Below are positions 5,636 through 7,894 of a stretch of DNA of 7,894 bases, one piece after another. Every line of letters starts with the position of its first letter. The first letter of the stretch is position 1. The translations under genes were made by a program, and so were the position numbers. The notes below the pieces were generated by a model. It had not been told where the DNA came from, made no database searches, and saw only the letters and a program-made list of their open reading frames with translations. The stretch is from Bdellovibrionales bacterium (GTDB lineage: Bacteria > Bdellovibrionota > Bdellovibrionia > Bdellovibrionales > UBA1609), in NCBI GenBank assembly GCA_020435025.1, contig JAGRAG010000122.1, positions 407 to 8,300 of the forward strand, given 5' to 3'.

Positions 5636-6430
5636 TTAATTTTCTCTAAAATTTTTCGGAGAGGTATGAAATATGTTACGAAAACTCTTAGAGAAATTTT
5701 CATAGTTGGTGATTCCAACCTCTTTAGCAATGGACTTTAACGGTTTGTCCGACTCTGTAATCAGCATCGCTGCCTGATAGTATTTCATATCTCTAAGATA
5801 TTGTGATGGAGACACACCATACATTTTCTTAAAGGAACGGGTGATCGTATCATTGGGATAACCTAATGATTCGGCAATTAAAGAAATTTTTAACTCTGAT
5901 TCGAAGTTTCGATCAATGTACTGTTTCACCTTTAAAGCCACAGCATTGAGTTGCTCTTCTGCTCCCATTGGCTGCCAGTACTCCTGATGATCTAAAACAT
6001 GCGCTAGAATTTCTTCTGCATTTTCAAACCGTTCATAGTCTGTAGAAAAATAAAAAGGCTCTTTTGGCAATAGTTTGAAAATTCTCGAAGTCCCCTGATA
6101 AGAGGACCAATCAAATTGAGAAACGTTAAATTTCCAATGAACAATAGAAAAAGGAGGAATAAAAACTGCTTTTTTACCCCACAAAGTGGTCTCTTCACCA
6201 TGCCTAATAAACGTTAGCTCTCCTTTAAATTCACCATAAATGTAAAGCCAAAATTTAGGAATGCAATCAATGTGGTGTCCACCCTGTCGTGTCTTTTGAT
6301 TTCTAAAAAATATACCGAGACCATCATTGATTATATAAAAGCGCTCATTCAACCAATTGGCGACCCGTGACTTCTTAGGAAAATCCTGAAAATTAGCTTC
6401 GATTTTAGACAAGTCAAAGGTAGAGCTCAT
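5636..6430 (-). CDS. AraC-family transcriptional regulator
   Basis: With the start at 6430 the product is 264 residues: an N-terminal sensing region (about 25-110) with the strand pattern of an AraC-type cupin fold, then a C-terminal AraC/XylS DNA-binding domain (about 165-264). The first helix-turn-helix contains LKISLIAESLGYPNDTITRS and the second LKSIAKEVGITNYENFSKSF. The closing FHTSPKNFREN matches the family's 'G-x-SPxxfR' ending. The ligand is unknown. The frame stays open to a TTG at 6478, but the extra 16 residues look unrelated to the fold and that TTG has no ribosome site. The ATG at 6430 also lacks one, but a promoter-like pair ends ten bases before it. The gene is divergent from the methyltransferase gene, the typical arrangement of a local regulator with its target. 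Confidence 0.9.
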   Translation of the reverse strand: MSSTFDLSKIEANFQDFPKKSRVANWLNERFYIINDGLGIFFRNQKTRQGGHHIDCIPKFWLYIYGEFKGELTFIRHGEETTLWGKKAVFIPPFSIVHWKFNVSQFDWSSYQGTSRIFKLLPKEPFYFSTDYERFENAEEILAHVLDHQEYWQPMGAEEQLNAVALKVKQYIDRNFESELKISLIAESLGYPNDTITRSFKKMYGVSPSQYLRDMKYYQAAMLITESDKPLKSIAKEVGITNYENFSKSFRNIFHTSPKNFREN

Positions 6431-6440
6431 AACAATACAA

Positions 6441-6469
6441 ATAGTAATTCCCACTGATTTTTTCAACAA
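6441..6469 (-). promoter_or_regulatory. Candidate promoter of the AraC-family gene (near-leaderless)
   Basis: On the minus strand TTGTTG (6464-6469) is followed after 17 bases by TACTAT (6441-6446), a good -10. Only ten bases separate the -10 from the ATG at 6430, so the transcript would begin within a few bases of the start codon. This is consistent with the absence of a Shine-Dalgarno sequence. Confidence 0.4.
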
Positions 6470-6472
6470 ACT

Positions 6473-6487
6473 TGTCAAATTTCGACA
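6473..6487. promoter_or_regulatory. Dyad in the divergent control region, possible operator
   Basis: TGTC (6473-6476) and GACA (6484-6487) flank an AT-rich centre (AAATTTC), an almost perfect dyad of 15 bases. It lies between the candidate promoters of the divergent AraC-type and methyltransferase genes, where a regulator would be expected to bind. AraC proteins more often use direct repeats, so this assignment is tentative. Confidence 0.25.
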
Positions 6488-6514
6488 GAAATAGTGAATT
6501 TTCCAACCTTCCTT

Positions 6515-6543
6515 TTGTCAGCCCGAGACCCACTTCTTAATCT
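6515..6543 (+). promoter_or_regulatory. Candidate promoter of the methyltransferase gene
   Basis: TTGTCA (6515-6520), a 17-base spacer and TAATCT (6538-6543) form a respectable sigma-70 pair. Transcription from about 6550 would give a leader of about 40 bases and would already exclude the near-coincident upstream GTG at 6556 as an efficient start. Confidence 0.5.
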
Positions 6544-6577
6544 GAATGAGATCCGGTGGAAACCCGGGTGGAGCAAC

Positions 6578-6583
6578 AGGAGG
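6578..6583 (+). promoter_or_regulatory. Strong ribosome binding site fixing the methyltransferase start
   Basis: A perfect AGGAGG lies five bases before the ATG at 6589. The longer frame from GTG 6556 would translate straight through this site, so 6589 is the true start. Confidence 0.85.
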
Positions 6584-6588
6584 ACCCT

Positions 6589-7659
6589 ATGTCAACAAAC
6601 CCACACACTACAGAGCCCCTAAGGCCAGCCCAAGAAGACGCCGACTTTGAAAAGCTCATGTTAATTAGCCAAGGTCACGTCGCCTTTCGTGTCCTGCATG
6701 CAGGTCTTGAACTCGGTCTTTTCGAGATTCTCCATAAAACTCCAGGCCTCAACCACAGACAGATAGAAGAGTCTTTGCTGTTAGAAGAGACACCTTGCCA
6801 GATCCTTCTAAGAGCCCTTTATTCCTTGGATCTTTTGGTTAAACGCAATGAGCTTTTCTACAACAGCCCCACAACCACCTTATATCTGCTAACCGAAGGC
6901 GGCTATCACTTTAAAGATATATTGGGCTGGCAATCGGAGATCGTCTATCCAGCCATCATTGACTTCACCGAAGCCCTCACGAAAAACACCAATATCGGAC
7001 TCCGGCACTTTCCCGGCCCTGGTGACAACCTTTATGAACGCCTTTCAGCTCATCCCTCACTTTTAAAGACCTTTCAACGATCTATGAGCGCCCTGTCCCG
7101 GTCAGCGAATGCTGAATTCATCCGGCAGATCCCTTTAGATCCAAATGAGACTCTTGTCGATATTGGTGGAGGGGATGGAACCAATCTCAAATCGATCCTC
7201 AACACCCATCCCAATCTAAAGGGAATCGTCTTTGACCTACCAGATATTTGTGACCTGGCTCGTCGAAACATCAAAGACTGGGGGTTAGAATCTAAACTAT
7301 CTGTCAATCCTGGTAACTTGTTTAACGACCCCTTCCCCAAGGCCAGCACCCTGCTTTTTAACCATATGTTCACAATCTGGTCGGGAGAAAAGATCACCGA
7401 GATCTTAACTAAATGCTTTCATCACCTCGATCAAGGAGGAAAGGTCATCGTATTTAATATGATGAGCCACGACCATGAATATGGGCCAATCTCATGCGCC
7501 CTAGGTTCTCCTTACTTTCTAACGATTGCCACAGGCCAAGGAAAGCTACATACCAGCTCTGAATACGAGGCTTGGTTTCACAAGGCCGGATTCCAAAAAG
7601 TCCAACGCTTTTCCGGTCTCCCCATAGATCATAGCTTTCTCGTAGCCTATAAGGAATAA
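6589..7659 (+). CDS. SAM-dependent O-methyltransferase-like protein (family 2, polyketide/plant-OMT type)
   Basis: The 356-residue product has the two-part architecture of dimeric small-molecule O-methyltransferases. An N-terminal helical winged-helix dimerisation domain (about 20-110) contains LISQGHVAFRVLHAGLELGL, with the family's 'A-x-x-LGLFeiL' pattern. The C-terminal Rossmann domain has the SAM motif VDIGGGDGTNL (190-200), FDLPDIC (215-221) with the ribose-binding acid, and a hydrophobic strand at LFNHMFTIWSGEK (256-268). At the position where relatives carry the catalytic HDW, the sequence reads TIW, so the usual His base appears to be missing. It could be a C- or N-methyltransferase or use another residue; substrates of the family are typically aromatic or polyketide metabolites. 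It starts at ATG 6589 after AGGAGG. The divergent AraC-type regulator is the likely controller. No other biosynthetic gene is visible in the window. Confidence 0.88.
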   Translation: MSTNPHTTEPLRPAQEDADFEKLMLISQGHVAFRVLHAGLELGLFEILHKTPGLNHRQIEESLLLEETPCQILLRALYSLDLLVKRNELFYNSPTTTLYLLTEGGYHFKDILGWQSEIVYPAIIDFTEALTKNTNIGLRHFPGPGDNLYERLSAHPSLLKTFQRSMSALSRSANAEFIRQIPLDPNETLVDIGGGDGTNLKSILNTHPNLKGIVFDLPDICDLARRNIKDWGLESKLSVNPGNLFNDPFPKASTLLFNHMFTIWSGEKITEILTKCFHHLDQGGKVIVFNMMSHDHEYGPISCALGSPYFLTIATGQGKLHTSSEYEAWFHKAGFQKVQRFSGLPIDHSFLVAYKE

Positions 7660-7670
7660 ATAATTGATGA

Positions 7671-7696
7671 AACCCTTTAACTGCGGATAAAGGGTT
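7671..7696 (+). terminator. Hairpin after the methyltransferase gene, possible terminator
   Basis: AACCCTTTA (7671-7679) and TAAAGGGTT (7688-7696) form a perfect 9-bp stem with an eight-base loop, starting 11 bases after the stop codon. It is well placed to end the transcript, but no T-run follows (GCCATTCG), so termination may be factor-assisted or the hairpin may simply protect the 3' end. Confidence 0.5.
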
Positions 7697-7894
7697 GCCA
7701 TTCGATTTGAATCTGAATCTCCCCTATCTCCTGGAAACGAGAAATCTGTTAATAATCCTAAAATGTGACAAATGTGTATACATATTGAGACAATTAACGG
7801 CACTTCGTTTCGTTTTGAGAGGCTCATCCTTTGCTTCATCATTCTGCGGATGATTTTCAATCAATTACGATTGGGTGGGAAAGTTTGAGTTTCA

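Noticed and set aside
6546..6650. Small overlapping frame starting at ATG 6546 (begins MRSGGNPGG)
   Set aside because: It is out of frame with the methyltransferase, lacks a ribosome site and ends in a run of arginines expected from frame-shifted reading.
7546..7860. 104-residue minus-strand frame at the right end
   Set aside because: It runs antisense into the conserved methyltransferase C-terminus and has no recognisable family features or ribosome site.
7772..7888. 38-codon frame on the plus strand near the right edge
   Set aside because: No ribosome site or recognisable composition. The 7697-7894 tail holds no feature I can support.

Overview
The window looks like a chromosomal stretch from a Gram-negative bacterium of moderate-to-low GC. 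Supporting this are a rod-shape gene (mreB), an aerobic FAD-dependent glycerol-3-phosphate dehydrogenase, and a Sec-exported protein with calcium-binding thrombospondin type 3 repeats. A deltaproteobacterial or Bdellovibrionota-like host would fit, but this is a guess from gene content and style; no rRNA or tRNA is present to anchor it.

Layout. 1-809 (-): N-terminal three quarters of mreB, running off the left edge. 810-1262: divergent intergenic region with candidate promoters for both flanking genes, a 102-bp palindromic element and a phased direct repeat. 1263-1721 (+): small protein resembling an SCP2 sterol/lipid-binding domain. 1722-2048: convergent intergenic region dominated by a giant hairpin with a 52-bp perfect stem. 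2049-3671 (-): glpD. 3672-3908: divergent region holding a third, 125-bp palindromic element whose left arm overlaps the probable glpD promoter. 3909-4652 (+): HAD-family phosphatase. 4653-5480 (-): secreted protein with three 35-residue calcium-binding repeats, abutting the phosphatase gene tail to tail with no spacer. 5636-6430 (-): AraC-family regulator, possibly from a nearly leaderless mRNA. 6589-7659 (+): SAM-dependent O-methyltransferase-like enzyme, divergent from the regulator. 7660-7894: a hairpin, then nothing recognisable.

Working together: the clearest functional unit is the divergent AraC regulator/methyltransferase pair, which share a short control region. glpD and the HAD phosphatase are also divergent, and both could act on small phosphate esters, but that link is only inference. 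The remaining genes look like unrelated neighbours.

No defence system, integrase, transposase, CRISPR array or retroelement is visible. The most unusual content is non-coding: three long palindromes with three different termini in three consecutive intergenic regions within about 2.9 kb. Several start codons were chosen away from the longest open frame, because the longest frames begin at TTG or GTG codons lying inside promoter-like or upstream sequence.
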